This document shows positions 14,592-29,700 of a DNA stretch of 64,000 nt, piece by piece. The position numbers and the translations under genes were made by a program. The stretch comes from Ficedula albicollis (lineage: Eukaryota > Chordata > Aves > Passeriformes > Muscicapidae). How positions within the stretch are numbered: position 1 is the stretch's first letter; each line of letters begins with the position of its first letter. The stretch is from positions 34,816,612-34,880,611 of the forward strand of contig NC_021674.1 of assembly GCF_000247815.1 (NCBI RefSeq), given 5' to 3'. The notes beneath the pieces are model-generated. The model worked only from the letters and a program-made list of their open reading frames with translations, made no database searches and was not told the origin of the DNA.

Positions 14592-15090
14592 CATTGCCTG
14601 AGTGTGCAGGGATGGCTTTGGAAAGCTTTAGTCTGCACTGGTAAGATCTGCCATCAGGAATTCCAGGTCCCTGAAACCAGTGGAAGAGTTTGGAGCAAGA
14701 AAGACTTACTTTTGGTGGAGGAGGATCATATTAGAGAGAACTTAAACAAATTGGACAGACCATTGAACCTGGGGTAACACATACAGAGTTGGTGGATGTC
14801 AAGGCAAGGCTACTCATGAGTGTCTTTGAAAGATCCTAGCAGTCAGGAGTCAAATATCGGTGGCATCTTCAAAACGAGAAAGAAAGAAGAACCAGGGAAT
14901 GACAGGCTAGCCAGCCTCATCTGGGTCTTTAGAAGGTGAAAGAAAAAAGATTCAGAAAAATATTTCCGTGCACATTGAGGACAAGAGTGGTTGAGTGTGA
15001 TTAGAATGGATTTACAAAGGGCAAACCATGCCTGACCAACCTGACAGTCTCTGCTATGATGAGATGACTGAGGAAGAGGGGAAGGGTGAG

Positions 15091-15474
15091 TCTAGTAGCT
15101 GTCACCTTTGCATCTTCACCTGCTTCATGCGAGTACCAAAGATCTGCATTTACATCACTGTAGGTATGGTCAATGTAGGGTAAGCAATATTTTTTGTAGC
15201 CCCAACCAAGGTGGGAAAACTCTTTGATGGCTGCCATTGAAATGCAATTACCTCAGATCCAAAAGATGCCATATCCCTTGGATTTATCCTTCAGATAGCT
15301 AGTTCACTTGTATTATACCAGACTAGTAAGAGGGTAGAAGAAAACTGAGAAAATATAAACCAAGAAACCAGATCCTAGTGCTGGGTTTAAGAGATATATA
15401 TGTATATCTCATTTATAAGATACTCTATGAACCAGGAAGATCTTTCAGAAACATGAGAAGCTTGGGTGAGTTGA
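15091..15474. other. Non-coding DNA downstream of the CR1 remnant
   Basis: CR1 similarity fades out here. A 78-codon minus-strand frame at 15001-15237 overlaps the RT remnant and is a shadow. A near-palindrome, GAGATATATATGTATATCTC, lies at about 15391-15411. Confidence 0.4.
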
Positions 15475-15714
15475 AACAGCAAGCACGCACTTTTTTCTCC
15501 CTCAGGCTTAATTGGGGAACCAGTCAGCAATGAAGGAATCCACTTAGAAGAGAAAAAGTGTGCTTCATTGAAAAGGCCACCTGGAAAAATTCTTGACCTC
15601 TTTGAAGCATCTGACTTAATTTCAAATGAAATTGAGGATATAGAGGAGAAAAAATGTGTGCTGACATTTATTATCTTGAATAGACTGCCGCAGTTCTTAT
15701 CCTGGCTCCATTAG
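15475..15714 (+). other. Exon-like open frame without ATG (79 codons), unidentified
   Basis: A plus-strand frame is open for 79 codons from 15475 to the TAG at 15712-15714. At 15491-15505 lies TTTTTTCTCCCTCAG, a textbook pyrimidine tract plus AG splice acceptor. Downstream of it the frame reads GLIGEPVSNEGIHLEEKKC, then a segment rich in E, D, K and L. The charged, low-bias composition looks more coding-like than the surrounding frames. I do not recognise a family. It could be a terminal exon, a decayed exon or chance, since an 80-codon frame is not rare in 64 kb. Confidence 0.2.
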
Positions 15715-17641
<1,927 letters not shown>

Positions 17642-19899
17642 ATTCCTGAAGCATTTTTTAAAAATATCTAGTTTCACAAACATTTCACATTTTTCAGACC
17701 TAAATTAAAAAAAAAAAAAAAGTAATATGGGCCTGCAGTAATTTTATTCTGTCCAATCTGGATCATTTTTCAGTGTCATTTCTAAGAGGCTTTGGAATAC
17801 ATGAGAAAAGACAGAAATGGAGCAATGGTTTTCATTTTCAATATATCTTGTTCTTTATTTTTTGCTTTCATTGGAAAACCCAGTTTTAAACTCTAAAAGG
17901 CAGTCACAGTACAGTTTCATTAGTTGAGATAAAATGGGACACTAAGCAGATTAAACTTTTAAATTCGTTTTTTGTCCTGTCCACAATTTCTGCTGGATTA
18001 TCTGCTACCTACTTTATGAATAATGATAACTGAATAACGATAGCAGTTTCCTGACACTATATGATCAAAAATGTCCCTTGGAGTTGAGGCTGTTGGTGTT
18101 ATGGGACTTCTTTCAGATGCTCTATACCCAGGAAGGCATGGGGCATGCTCTGATGGTGATAGAACAACCCTACTGTAAAACAGGTTTTCCCCAGCACTTG
18201 AGTGTGCTTGCAGGACACCTCACAGTGAATCTACCTCGTCTTACCTGCCTACACCTGCTCTGCACAGGTGGTCTCTGTGTTTGAACAGCACCTTGAGATA
18301 TTAGAAGTCAAATAAAAATAATGGTTTATGATAAGCCCTTTCCCTCATTTTCCTGAGGACTTGGAAAAATAAGACACCAGTAGAGAGATGGGTCTTCCAT
18401 ACCCGCAGATAGCTCCTGCCCTGACAATGGGCAAGTGTGGCTCAGTAAGCTTTCTAGCTGGGAACTCATATGTACTAAACTCATGAAGCGAAAAATTCAG
18501 ACATGGAGCCTAAAAAGCAGTAGAGGTGCCTTGTTCTGCCACCAGAGGAGGAAGAGCAGCAGCCAAGTGCTGGCTCCCAGGTGCCCCAGCCTCGCAGTCC
18601 CTGGCAGCGGCGGAAGGCAAAGAAGACACAGCTTCACACATCCCAGAGCTACTCTTCATTAAGGTCAAAGGAGTTTATCTTTCTGTCTCCAGACAAGTCT
18701 GCTGCAAGAAATTTTATTTACTCCTACTTCAGAGACCTGGTGAGAATTGAGACTGTGTCAATTAGTCTATTGAACTGGATCCTTCAGCACTTTATTGTGA
18801 CTTTGCTGAAATGACCCTTCTCAGCAAGGGCTGCAGAACTGAGCCCTCTTATTGATGGGAAAACTTATTTTTCATGGGCATTTAAAAATGTGCTTAAAAG
18901 TTGTCTGGGAATGATTTATAGCACTGACTGGACCAAGTACATTTCAATACTAATGCATAAATCTTCTAACAAATAAGCTATCTACAGAGTTATAGGCAGA
19001 AAGGGGTGTCTTCTTTCTCTAAAATGAAAAAATATTTGGAACAATGCCCATAGTTAAATTGTGCTCACACTTTGATCTCACATGAAGAAATGTTATAGTT
19101 TTTATTTTCCTTGACTTTGAAACTACTCATATATGCTTTAAAAAGACTGATAACAAAACTTGCTTACAAGATTCTGGGAATGAGCATATACTCTGAATTC
19201 AGGCAATGGCAAAGAGTCATTTTATTATAATAACATGAAACAAAGCATATTAGACTAAAGAAAACAATGTTATACTTGCAATCACTGACTGAATCCATTC
19301 TACTGTAAAACTTCTGCTTATTGCTGCACTTTCTTTGTTTCTCTGCCTACTTTATTTGTCACTGCCATTTCAGAAAAAAAAAATCCTGCATATCCTCAGT
19401 GGCTGCTGGTACTTTTAATATATTTACATATAATTTACTCATTATGAATTCTAAAATATGGATGGAGAAATTTTAAATTTATTAAAATATCCCACTTTTA
19501 GAATGACACACATTTTTTGTTGTCAGGTAAAAAAATACCCATATTTAATATAACTTTTCTGACTCCTTTTCCATCATTTCATACTGACCCAGATATATTA
19601 TAATGCATATTTGTATACTGAACATTGACCCTTTAAGTGCTCCAGAGTGTGACTTTCAAGTCAGTCAGTTATGTAAATGTAGTTATCTAGTTATCTGGTT
19701 GGAGTTATACATCTGAAATTATTTGTTATCCTTCATAACTGTAGCCCAAATTTCTACCTTTTTATCAGGCTGTGTTTTTTATGAAGCAATTAGTCTGGTA
19801 AATAAAACAAATAAATGACCAAATAATTTTTAAAACATCTTCCCATTTATACTATGCAACATTTGTTAGGTAATCATCACAGAGCTAATTCTAAAGATT
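17642..19899. other. Unique AT-rich non-coding DNA
   Basis: No gene recognised. A short GC-richer patch at about 18520-18640 gives overlapping 70-codon frames in all three plus frames, a sign that base composition and not coding keeps them open. Confidence 0.5.
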
Positions 19900-20400
19900 A
19901 AATGGTTGGTAATGAATTCATCTGCAAACTTGAATTATAATCCCACATATTAGCAGTGTCTTAATAGGCAGAGCAGCCAAAGAAAAAAATGTGGGGAAAT
20001 AATTGTCTGTCAACATGATTTATTTTTCTGTCTCTATCAGGAAATGTGTAGCACTGTCTCATTAAGTGACTAAACAGAGGACCATGAGCTTCTTTATATA
20101 TTCATCATTGTCACCTGGGCTCATCTGATTATCACCTTCAGTCATCTGCTCTCAATATGCAATGTGCAGTGCAGAGAATTTCAGAAGGGCAGAAAGCATA
20201 TTTATGTAAATGCTAGAAACAGGGCCTGGTGCTCTTTTACCTCTAGATCCAGCCAGAAAGCATGAACTATAATTATAATTCTGGAGTGTATAAAGTAAGT
20301 ATCACCATTTAAAAAGCCATTGAGATCAATTACAATTAATGCCTTAATATACATTAGTTAGCATATGTTGTTGGCAGGTTTGGAGAATCGCCATTTTGCC
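19900..20400. other. Possible conserved non-coding element (enhancer-like)
   Basis: This unique AT-rich stretch has dense homeodomain-type cores (for example TCAATTACAATTAATGC at about 20326-20342) and an octamer-like TATGTAAATGC at about 20203-20213. It has no simple-sequence decay and no open frame. These are the looks of vertebrate conserved non-coding elements common in gene deserts. It is an inference from composition only; conservation cannot be seen here. Confidence 0.2.
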
Positions 20401-20674
20401 TAAAACACTTGTATTTTTAAATATGGTATCTTTTTGTCCCCTTTTCTTTTTGCTGCAACAAGAGGAAGGCTCTGAGAATTCTGGCTTGGGATCTAGTTAA
20501 ATAAATTGGGGACCCTGGTTTTAAGCTCTCAGAGAACACATTAATTGAGTTTTTACATCTTACTGATGCTCCTTTCTTTTCCAAAACCTGTTTCTTCTCC
20601 ATACTAAATTTTTCATTTCTTTAGTTCTTCCTTTCTTTATAAATCTCTTCCAAGAGATCTACAGCTGAATCCTA

Positions 20675-20725
20675 AATATAGATATATAGATAGATGATAC
20701 AGATACAGATATAGATATAGATAAA
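20675..20725. repeat. GATA/TAGA microsatellite, imperfect
   Basis: Imperfect ATAGATATATAGATAGATGA and GATACAGATATAGATATAG repeats. Confidence 0.85.
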
Positions 20726-20790
20726 TATTTAGCAACAATGTTAAGCAATATAAAAGTCATAAATGTTATTTAGATAAGCATATATTACTC

Positions 20791-20910
20791 TCAGAATCAC
20801 AGACTATTCCAATCTGAAAGGGACACACGGGAATCATTGAGTCCAGGTTCTAAGTGAAAAGCCCACACAGGGATTAAACACACAACTTTGGTGTTATCAC
20901 CACCATGCTC
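20791..20910 (-). mobile_element. tRNA-Ile/CR1 SINE (TguSINE1-like), minus strand
   Basis: Read on the minus strand, 20910 to about 20860 (GAGCATGGTGGTGATAACAC, then CAAAGTTGTGTGTTTAATCC) aligns with tRNA-Ile(AAT) from the D-stem end through anticodon and T arm. Roughly 39 of 51 positions match; the anticodon loop AAT is mutated. The following part, to 20791 (TCAATGATTCCC ... AGTCTGTGATTCTGA), is a CR1-type 3' tail. A tRNA-Ile head fused to a CR1 tail is the structure of TguSINE1, known from songbirds; the tail would be recognised by CR1 reverse transcriptase. The 5' part (A box) is missing, so the copy is truncated and inactive. Confidence 0.8.
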
Positions 20911-21820
20911 ATATATTCTTGGTATAGTATCACATTTAAACAAGTTTATTTAAATATATTTATAAATCTGAAGCATATATCTTTTTGTTAAGATAAATAA
21001 AAATACAAACTCTGTTTGTGTAAGGTCTTTACACATATATCTTTCCTATTGGATTCATCTTCAAGAGACTGATATTTGCCCAGAGTCTACTCTTATTGCT
21101 GATTATTGAATTCATGTAATTAGTAAACATGTATGAGCCTTTTGTAAACACCACTCTGACAGCATCCCTGGTCTCTGTCCTGCTTCCTTTGAGCTGCACT
21201 CTGCAGCCTGCCCCCCATGCACTGCATCAGGGTCAGTCTTGGACAATGCTGGTTGCTGAGTCTTCAAAAATATTGATCTTCATAGATGCAGCACAAACCT
21301 GTTTACTAACTAATCAAATGTCTTTCCTGTTTGAACACATGTTTTATAAATAAATAAGCAGCAGTAGCTGTGTCTCCAGTTTCCCAGTGTGACAAATGCT
21401 GATGTAGACAGACAAGTAGAGGAGAAGTGAGCCCAGTTCTGCCACCATGTTGATAATCTAGAAAATTTCGTAGTCTATCCATTTATGTTAGTACTGCTTT
21501 ATTTTGGTGATGAACTCACCATGCTATAGTCATCTACTCCACATGAGAACAGTTCTAGAATACAGTTGTAGAAAAATGCTAAATAATTTTCCCTTCAGTA
21601 TTTTAACTTGTAAACAGACATCCTTTTTTTCCCCTTTCTTTTTTTTCCTTAGGCTTCTGGAGACTCCAAGAAGTATGTGCATTTAGATCCTTCAGCATTT
21701 GACTTGGGGAGGCAGAAACTTTCACCGAGGCTATGGAGTAACGAGACTTTTGCAACTCAGCTCTGTCTTTCTCACTTCTGGGAGATGCATAGAATGCAGT
21801 TCCATTGGTCTTTTGACAAT
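20911..21820. other. Unique non-coding DNA
   Basis: No gene or repeat family recognised. A 74-codon plus-strand frame at 21129-21353 is unremarkable. Confidence 0.45.
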
Positions 21821-21890
21821 CATGGAACCATAGAACCACAGAGTGGATCAGAAGCAACCTTTAAAGATCATCTAGTCCCCCCTGCAAAGA
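21821..21890 (-). mobile_element. CR1 3' end fragment, minus strand
   Basis: The plus strand reads CATGGAACCATAGAACCACA and then CCTTTAAAGATCATCTAGTC, followed by a C run. This is the reverse complement of the common CR1 3' end (consensus: tail of ATTCTATGATTCTATG-like repeats preceded by ...GATGATCTTTAAAGGTCC). Only about 70 bp remain, in line with the usual 5' truncation of CR1. Confidence 0.8.
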
Positions 21891-23118
21891 TACATTTTAC
21901 TATCTGAACATTTGCGTCCCTTTTGAGAACAGAGGAGGTCATTAATTTAAATATAAGACATGTATTTTTTTCTGAGGTACTATTGTGGTCCATGTACCTT
22001 TCCAATCATTCTCAGTGCTTAATATTCAAGCACCTTCAGCAGATACTCATTTAGTGCCATAAGCCCAAGCTTTATCCTCTTTTATTTTGCCTTTTGGGTT
22101 GATGAGGGGTTTTGGGGTTTTTTTTTGCAGAGCTAATATCACTGTTCCAGGCACCACCTTGGCTTGAGCACCTGTGTCCAACTTAAAATTAAAAAGTGTC
22201 CCATTTGTTTTCAGGCTGACAGTTCATTCATCTTCTGCTGCTACCTTGGCCATTACTGCAATGAGGAGCAGCTCTGAGCTAATGGCTCTCTAGTCATCCT
22301 CTTTGTCCTTGGTATCTATTCATATTCTGCTGGTTCTTGCAATCCCTGGCAACATGATAAAATCCACTACACTTCCATCTTCTTCCAAAAACTATCAATT
22401 ACAGTGATGGGTGTTGTTTGCTACAGGATGCACATGTTCATGTGCTGCCTTTTGAGGCTGCCAGCTTCCTGTTACTGGTTCTTTCACCTCAATATTTTAA
22501 CTTCTGTGCAAGATCATCGTCTGTACTCGATCATCGTCTGTACTCCATAAGAATCACTCTGGATAGTGATTTGCCTTTTTTCAGTATCTATGAGTTTTCT
22601 TGTGAGAAATGGACACCCCTTTGTTTCCACAAATGTTTTTGTGGTTTGACCATGGTCATAGCTGATAGCATAGATCTGACCTTTTATTTCAGGGACCTCT
22701 AGCAGTGTAAGGAAAAACTGATTTTCCACCCCAGATCCATCAATACCTCTTCAAATGTTCATCTGTGGTTGACTCTTTGAACATGTGTCATCCTTATTTA
22801 AAGAATTTATGAAGCACATCAGAGTTCAGTGTTTCAATTGTCTTCTCTTAGTGCTATAAGGCACTTAAAACTATAAGTTTGTCATAACTAAAGCTAATTC
22901 CTGGCTGCTACTTCTTTTTGCCTAACACATATTGCTTGGAGATAATTGTGTGTGCCAGCTGTATTTCGCCTCTGCTAGGATTACAAACCTCTCCCTTTTC
23001 CATATACTTTATTTTATTTCCAGTGTCACATGCTGTGTTAACAATCACTCCTAGCCAGTATCTTCAACAACAGGCTGCTCCCTGGTGAAAGAGACCAATA
23101 TATTAATTTTGAAATATG
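21891..23118. other. Unique non-coding DNA
   Basis: No gene recognised. It contains the short tandem duplication at 22512-22545. The minus frame 22514-22729 and plus frame 22418-22702 are mutual shadows without recognisable content. Confidence 0.45.
22512..22545. repeat. Perfect 17-bp tandem duplication
   Basis: GATCATCGTCTGTACTC occurs twice, back to back, with no mismatch. This suggests a recent replication-slippage or repair event. Confidence 0.9.
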
Positions 23119-23252
23119 TTTAAATTAAAAGCAGGAAAACCATGAAATTAAAGGAGAAGGTATAAGGAAAGCTTTAAATTAAAAGCAGGAAAACCATGAA
23201 ATTATAGGAGAAGGCATAAGGAAAGTTTAAAGGAGAAGGTATAAGGAAAGCT
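23119..23252. repeat. Tandem duplication, 54-bp period, about 2.5 copies
   Basis: A purine-rich unit starting TTTAAATTAAAAGCAGG at 23119 recurs at 23173. A third, 5'-truncated copy (AAAGGAGAAGGTATAAGGAA) starts at about 23230. The third copy matches the first better than the second (AAAGGAGAAGGTAT versus TAGGAGAAGGCAT). Confidence 0.9.
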
Positions 23253-23633
23253 GTATCTGAAATTATAGAAAATACATGGAAAAGTAAAAGAGAAACCATC
23301 AATGTTCCACTGTAAAACACTGTCATGTACTTGTATCTTGCTTACTGATTGCAGTTATGTAAGACAGTAAAACTAGAGAGGTAGAATAAATGGTTATGAT
23401 CATATTGCTGACTATGGGACAACTTTTCCCACAAGAAACAGATTCTTGACAAAGATAGTAATTGCAAATTAGACATGGTAGGTTGATAGAAAAGGAAACA
23501 GCAATAATTTAGAATTTTTCTGAGCACTGAGGTTGCACAACAAATATTTTAGGCAGCAAATATAAAACCAACAAAAGAAAATGCATTTCCAAGTAAGACA
23601 AACTCTCAAGACTTCAGTGCCACTGAGAACTCA

Positions 23634-23799
23634 GAAGATTTGACATATTCACAGAAAACAGGTTGCTTAACAGCTGTCTATTAAACATGATCATCTGGAT
23701 GCAACCTTTGGCTAGGGAAGATTTGACATATTCACAGAAAACAGGTTGGTTAACAGCTGTCTACTAAACATGATCATCTGGATGCAACCTTTGGCCAGT
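23634..23799. repeat. Tandem duplication, 83-bp period, 2 copies
   Basis: GAAGATTTGACATATTCACA at 23634 is repeated at 23717. The copies differ at about three positions, such as TTGCTTAAC versus TTGGTTAAC and CTATTAAAC versus CTACTAAAC. Confidence 0.93.
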
Positions 23800-26700
23800 G
23801 GTCATCATCCACAGTTAGAAAAGTGCATCAGGGAAACTATAATTACTTTATCACCAAACTAATTTTTTTCTAAAGATAATGGTGCCCATGATCAGGGAGA
23901 TACTGAGTTTGTATAATGCAGGTCTGAGGTTATATCAATGCAGACTAAAGAGCTGAGCACCTGTTCCTTCTTCACATCCCTGCAGTCCAGCACTGTACAA
24001 CTCTGGATGAGGTATGTGGGGTATCATCACAGGACTTTTTAATTACAAGAAAACTGTCACCACACAAAGAAATAACTGGCTGAAACTCTGCAGCTGACTT
24101 TGTATACAGTTTTATTAATCTGACTAAAGCACAAATAGAGATGAAAAATTTTTTAAAAAAGAAATTTTAAATAACAAACTTCTTTGCCAGTACTCCCATG
24201 GATGAGCACACTTTGTTTAATAAACTTACAGCATTCAAGTAGGCCGGGTTTAGATTGATTGTTAGCAGCATCTTATACCTGAATGAAAGATTCTGTTATA
24301 TTTTGGTTTATGATACAAATACTCTTTCAAATTCAAACAGTAATGCATATTGAATGTAGCATATAATAAAAATTTAATTGGGATAAATCTATTCAGGATT
24401 CGTTATTATGACAATTTTGTTTTAATTCATACTTATTTTATAAATTGAATGGCTGTTTAATTTTCACATTGCTATTATCTTTTGCTTTGTGCAGTAATAG
24501 ACAACTTACCATAAACAGGCTTTTTTTCTCAATTTTGAAAAAAAAAAGTTTTTTAACCTACTCAGGTTTGCATATTGCAGAAATGTCAGGGGAGATATGG
24601 CTATAAGGACATTAGATAGGACATTACACATGCTTAGCTTTGTAATTATCCAGTCAATGCCAGCTACTGGCTCTGTTTATTTTGATTATGATATGGACAA
24701 CTATCTTCCCAGTAAGTTCCAATCTAGCTGAATGTTAAGTCACTGGACAAGCCTATAAACGCAGCATATGTTTGCAAGACACTTTGGGGCTCTATACATA
24801 CAGGAACATCTCCATGTAGGCTTCAAGCCTGGCTGACCTCATATGCTGTTTGTACATACCCTGATTTATTCAGCACTTTGTTAAATTAACTTGCTAAAGA
24901 AGCACTTTTATCGGTTTTCCTTTGTTAAGCTATTTTTTCAAGGAAATATGAAAATAACAGTGACTTTTCTTGGGTCTTCTGCATCAGGGTAATTGCAGAC
25001 AAAAGCAGTGTGTGCTATGAACTTCTTCAGCATTTGCACCAGAGAGTACTGCTGTCAACACTTCTCTGAGCAGGATGTTTGGGCCAGGGACACAAATCTT
25101 ATTATGAGAGCAATAAGCAACTGATTTTCAGTGCAATCTGCTGCAAAGGATATATTTTTACTTCAGGCAAATATGCTGTTTGCTATGCTTTGAAAGCATT
25201 GCAGATAACCCTGAAAAATTTATCCAACCTCACTCTGTTGTTAAACTGAAAATATAGTAATAATTTCTATACATCCTGCATCACGCAAAAGTTTTCATTT
25301 TGAACAGTAGGTCTTAAAGAAGTTTCCATCTTGTTTCAGTGTTTTTACTACATCAACTTCCCTTTTCAAACTTTTGAAACTGAAATTCTGTAGACCTTAA
25401 TTTCAAACTGACTTCAACACACAGCTGGATTTAGTTTAACATCAGCTCTTAAATGTTTAAATTACACTTACTTCTTCTGAGCTCTGACTCTCAAGCATAT
25501 GGTGATGTCCAGCAGCACCTTATTTCCAAAGCCCATAATTCAGCAAACACAGCTCCCACTGGACTCCTTTTCATGTTGCCTTTTCTCAGCAGTATGGGTC
25601 ACCTCACCTTGCTTTTTCAGGCTCAGGCAGATGTCAGACACAACACCCTATCAGGCAGTTCTTTATACCCCATGACATGGTACTTGTGACTCATGTGACT
25701 AACTTTTTAACATGAATAGGACATGGGCATAAACTGGGAATAGTACAGTCTTTCAAAGGGGGTTTTGAAAGTTAATAGAAATTCCTTCACAACTACATGA
25801 AGATTTTTTTCACCAAAAAGTGAACTACTCTGTGCTAAGCAAAGGGTGAGGTTGTTTACAAGTGGTATTCTAACCTAGAGTTAGTAAACTTCCCTTAAGG
25901 GCATCAAAAAATATAATGCTTGCTCTTTGAGCATATTGGATTCATTAAAGTAGCTTCTATTTTTATGCCCTTAAGTATGAAAACATCTACCATCAAGTAG
26001 CTTCAGTTTGAACGATTCTGAAAAGCAAAGAAAGTGCTGGACTTGTGGAAAGAATGAAAGAAATGCTGGGAGTGGGTAAAAAGCATGCTAATATGTCCCA
26101 GTTCCAACCCCCATGAAAATAAAAAATCTCTCTAACTTATTTCATTTTTTTGCTCAGAGGCGGAGGAAAGGAAAATTGGAAAACAAATGAAAAAAAGGAT
26201 TCTAAAAGACGGGATACTTCAGACCGTTGAGATACTCAGGAAACACTTCTAGTTACCATAGGATATTGTATAATTAAGAAAAGGCAGTGGCCTTTTTACT
26301 GGGTGGTCAGTTCTCACCCCATCAATCCTGATGAGCTACACTTATAATAACATTCCTCTCTCTGTATTTCTTTTTTCCAAATCAGTTGGAGAGCAAGAGC
26401 GATTCTCTGAGTAAACAGGAGTGGTAAAAGCTTGAGAAAAACCTGCAAAGAAGGAGCAAGGGGGGACAGTGCTGTGCTAGAATTCTGCACCTTACCCTGG
26501 AAATGAGCACCTCGTGTCCTCTCAGCTGCTGCTCAGCTGCTCCTGTGCTGCTACTCAGCACAGGGTGCATGGAATATCTCAGAAAACTGGGTCTAGGATC
26601 AAGCTGTCACAAGGTCTAAACAAAAACACTGGCTACTAGCATGAAAGACCCTGGCATGCTAGAAATTCTCACCTTATCCTATGTCACGTTCCTAGGATTC

Positions 26701-29700
26701 AATGTTGCACCAGGCTGACTTGGAAAAATACCTAAACTGTGCATGACATTTTTTTATTTCATATGATTAGCTAGGTAGCTGCAAAATCGCATTAGGTCCT
26801 ACAAAATCTCTTCTGCTTCATTTATATCATGCTGCTTTTTAATCTGCCTACAATACACAAAATATGTTTTAAAAGGTAGAGTCCTTACTGATTCACCTAC
26901 TCTGACTGAATAAAGAATATCCCCAGAGCACAGTAAGATGCAGTACAACATGGTACATAAGCCAGCCATTACAGACACTTGGCCTTAACTTAATTAGCAG
27001 ATTGGCATGGTTGCTTCTCTTCTATCACTCCAAAGATAAGTTGATGAAGAGGATGACTTGATATGCAATACGCAAAATGTCATCTGCAGAATCATCATTG
27101 AAGAGATGTGGCCCTTGCCAAAGGTGAAACAGAAATGAATATTTAACTCTTTCCCTCCAAAATTAACAGAAAAGAGGAAAAGAGAATATACATAAAACAT
27201 AAATCCTGCTCAGTGATAACAATGATGTTGTAATTCCTGCAGCAGTAAACTAGAGAGGCAAAAGGAAGTAATGTGCAGAAAGAACTTCAAAAGGCTAAAG
27301 AAATACAAAAGCTTTAGCAAAGCATACAGTCAGTAAAAGGAGGAAGTTCCAAAAAATACAGATGACCTGAGGATAACAAAGCTAACAATTACTGTAAAAT
27401 ATCCTGAAAGTCAGTGAAACTCAGTGATCCTTGATAATAAAAAGGGCAACGGTGGTTGTTAGGTCAAGGAAACCAGCAGCCAAAAGTGCTGAAGGACACC
27501 AGACAGAAATCCAAATCAATAAAACCACAGGGCAATATGTAATTATAGACAAATCATTATATGTAAAGTTCTCTTCCTACCAGAGCATACTTCGGGATGA
27601 AAGGAATTAAAGTGTTTTGAGGTAACAAAAGAATGTGGAATCCATTTTCTTTAGGCAAGAAAAGTCACATAAGTCAGTAAACATTGAAGACCCTTCTAAA
27701 AAGTCTCTGACTGAAATGGCTAAGTCTCCCAGTACTAGTCTTCCCTGACATGTAGAAAGTTTCTGAATTACTCCTCTCTAGCCATCCTATAGTTTCAGGG
27801 TCTGGGCACCTGCTGGACATGTGTCATCTGGCAGGGAAGCAGAGGTGGCTGCTGCTGTCCTCACAAAGCTTTAATGCATCAACAAGTCTCAGTGGAAAAA
27901 TAAATGTGCTCATGCTAAGTTATGCTAGAACATGTCTCAAAGCCAACTGGCACAAAAACCTTCTGATGGCAGCTAGGAAACCAGGCAAGCTGAGATATGA
28001 TCCACCCTTTCTGAAAATTCAGTCTGAAACTCCTGGTGGTTACAATGTCAAAGGAAAATATTTTCAAACATAGCTAATGTCTCTTCTATCTCGTGATCAC
28101 TTATGACAAATAAATTTGGACAATGAAAATGGTTACATGACAGAGTCTGAACTCTTGTGGAGGGAATAAAGCTCAGCATGAACTTTGAAAAAGCAATGGA
28201 GTTCTTTGTTTTAGGAGAGCATGAGAAGTAACAGCATCAAGTTCTTGAAGACCTTTCTAAAACCCAAGTTACTGTACTCAGTTGATAATTTTGATATTTG
28301 TACTAAGGGTTGCTGTTTGTCCAAGGAACCATAATTATTCTGTCTTTTCTTTTATAACATAAAGAACAAAACTAACACAGAAATTTCTGCATCAAATCTA
28401 AAAGTCAGGCTGTATAACATAGTGCTACCTGGATAGCACTTGATTTTCAGCAGATCCTGATTTGAAGGCATCAAATCATGGAGAACCTCTTTCTCTTTAT
28501 TAATTATAACACAAGCCACGAGCAATTTGAAAAGGCAGAGAAAGGACAAGGGCAAGGGCAGAGAGAGGGAAAGAATACGGAAGCAAGTGATAAAATCCGG
28601 CTGTTAAGAGAAGAAGAGTGTGGATAGTCTAAAGGGTCATAATCTCTAAGCTGTTTTCCTTGCTAAATAAATATCAGCTGCAGATCAAAACCTGGCAAAT
28701 GCATGTGCTGGAACAAGAGGTAGCCAGGGAAGCAAGAAGATGCTGGATGCTACAGCAAGAATTAACTAGACACAACAGGATTAAATTAAACTGATAAATG
28801 AAGGAATATTGTGAAGCCACAGAAGCTGTTTTAGGCAGATTGCATGGTGTCTAATAGTCCCTACAGAGAGGGATAAGAACATGGACTAGGTGAATTAGGA
28901 TATTTCTTTTTCTGTGGAGTTCTGCCACAGTTTTGACATAATAGTCCTGTCTTAGTTTGACACTGTTCATCCAGCATTCTACTTTGGAAGTCTGTGGAAT
29001 ATCATACACTCTTTGCCCAGAGCAGCTGACAACTAACAAACAAAGAATTTGTGTCAAATGACAACTATATTAAGGTCAACCCTTTTATACAGCATCCAAA
29101 AAAACTGGTTATGGGAACCACTGTATTTCAGTAAAATGCTAGGAATATTTTTCTAAAGAAAATTTTCAATAACTATTCCCTGTCGTTTCAACATATCTTC
29201 TGTATATACAGTGAAGATATTCCTTATAAAGACCAGCAATTTTCACAGCAGAAAAATCCTGTGAGACGGCAAGATGCATCTAGTGTTTTCTCACCTACTG
29301 CTTGACATCCATTTCATATACTCACAAAAAGCTCACGAGGTTGTGGAGGAATTTGTGTCTACAGAAATGCCATCTTGAGTTCACTCCAAAGGCACCCTGT
29401 ATATATCGTATTCTCCTCCTTAAACAAAAACTAACCATTATGCTGTCATAATAGCAATCTGGTTTTCAATAAGGACCAAAATGCTCATGGTGGACTTGCT
29501 CAGCTGTCACATGAATAGCTTGCCATGAAAAAAAATAGCAAGATGAATCCTTGGCCCATATTCCAAACGCTTGATGAAAAGACTCCTGTTGACTTCACTG
29601 GGCTTTAGATTATACCCACTGCCATCAAGATGAAAAATTGCAGGCACTTAAAGTAAAGCTCTGGATGGATTGAAAAACTAGATTTATTATCCCTCTAAGG

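Noticed and set aside
18435..18814. Three overlapping 74-77 codon plus-strand frames
   Set aside because: All three frames are open over the same GC-richer patch, which points to base composition and not coding.
20860..20910. tRNA-Ile gene
   Set aside because: Only the 3' part of a tRNA is present, the anticodon loop is mutated, and it is fused to a CR1 tail; it is a SINE head.
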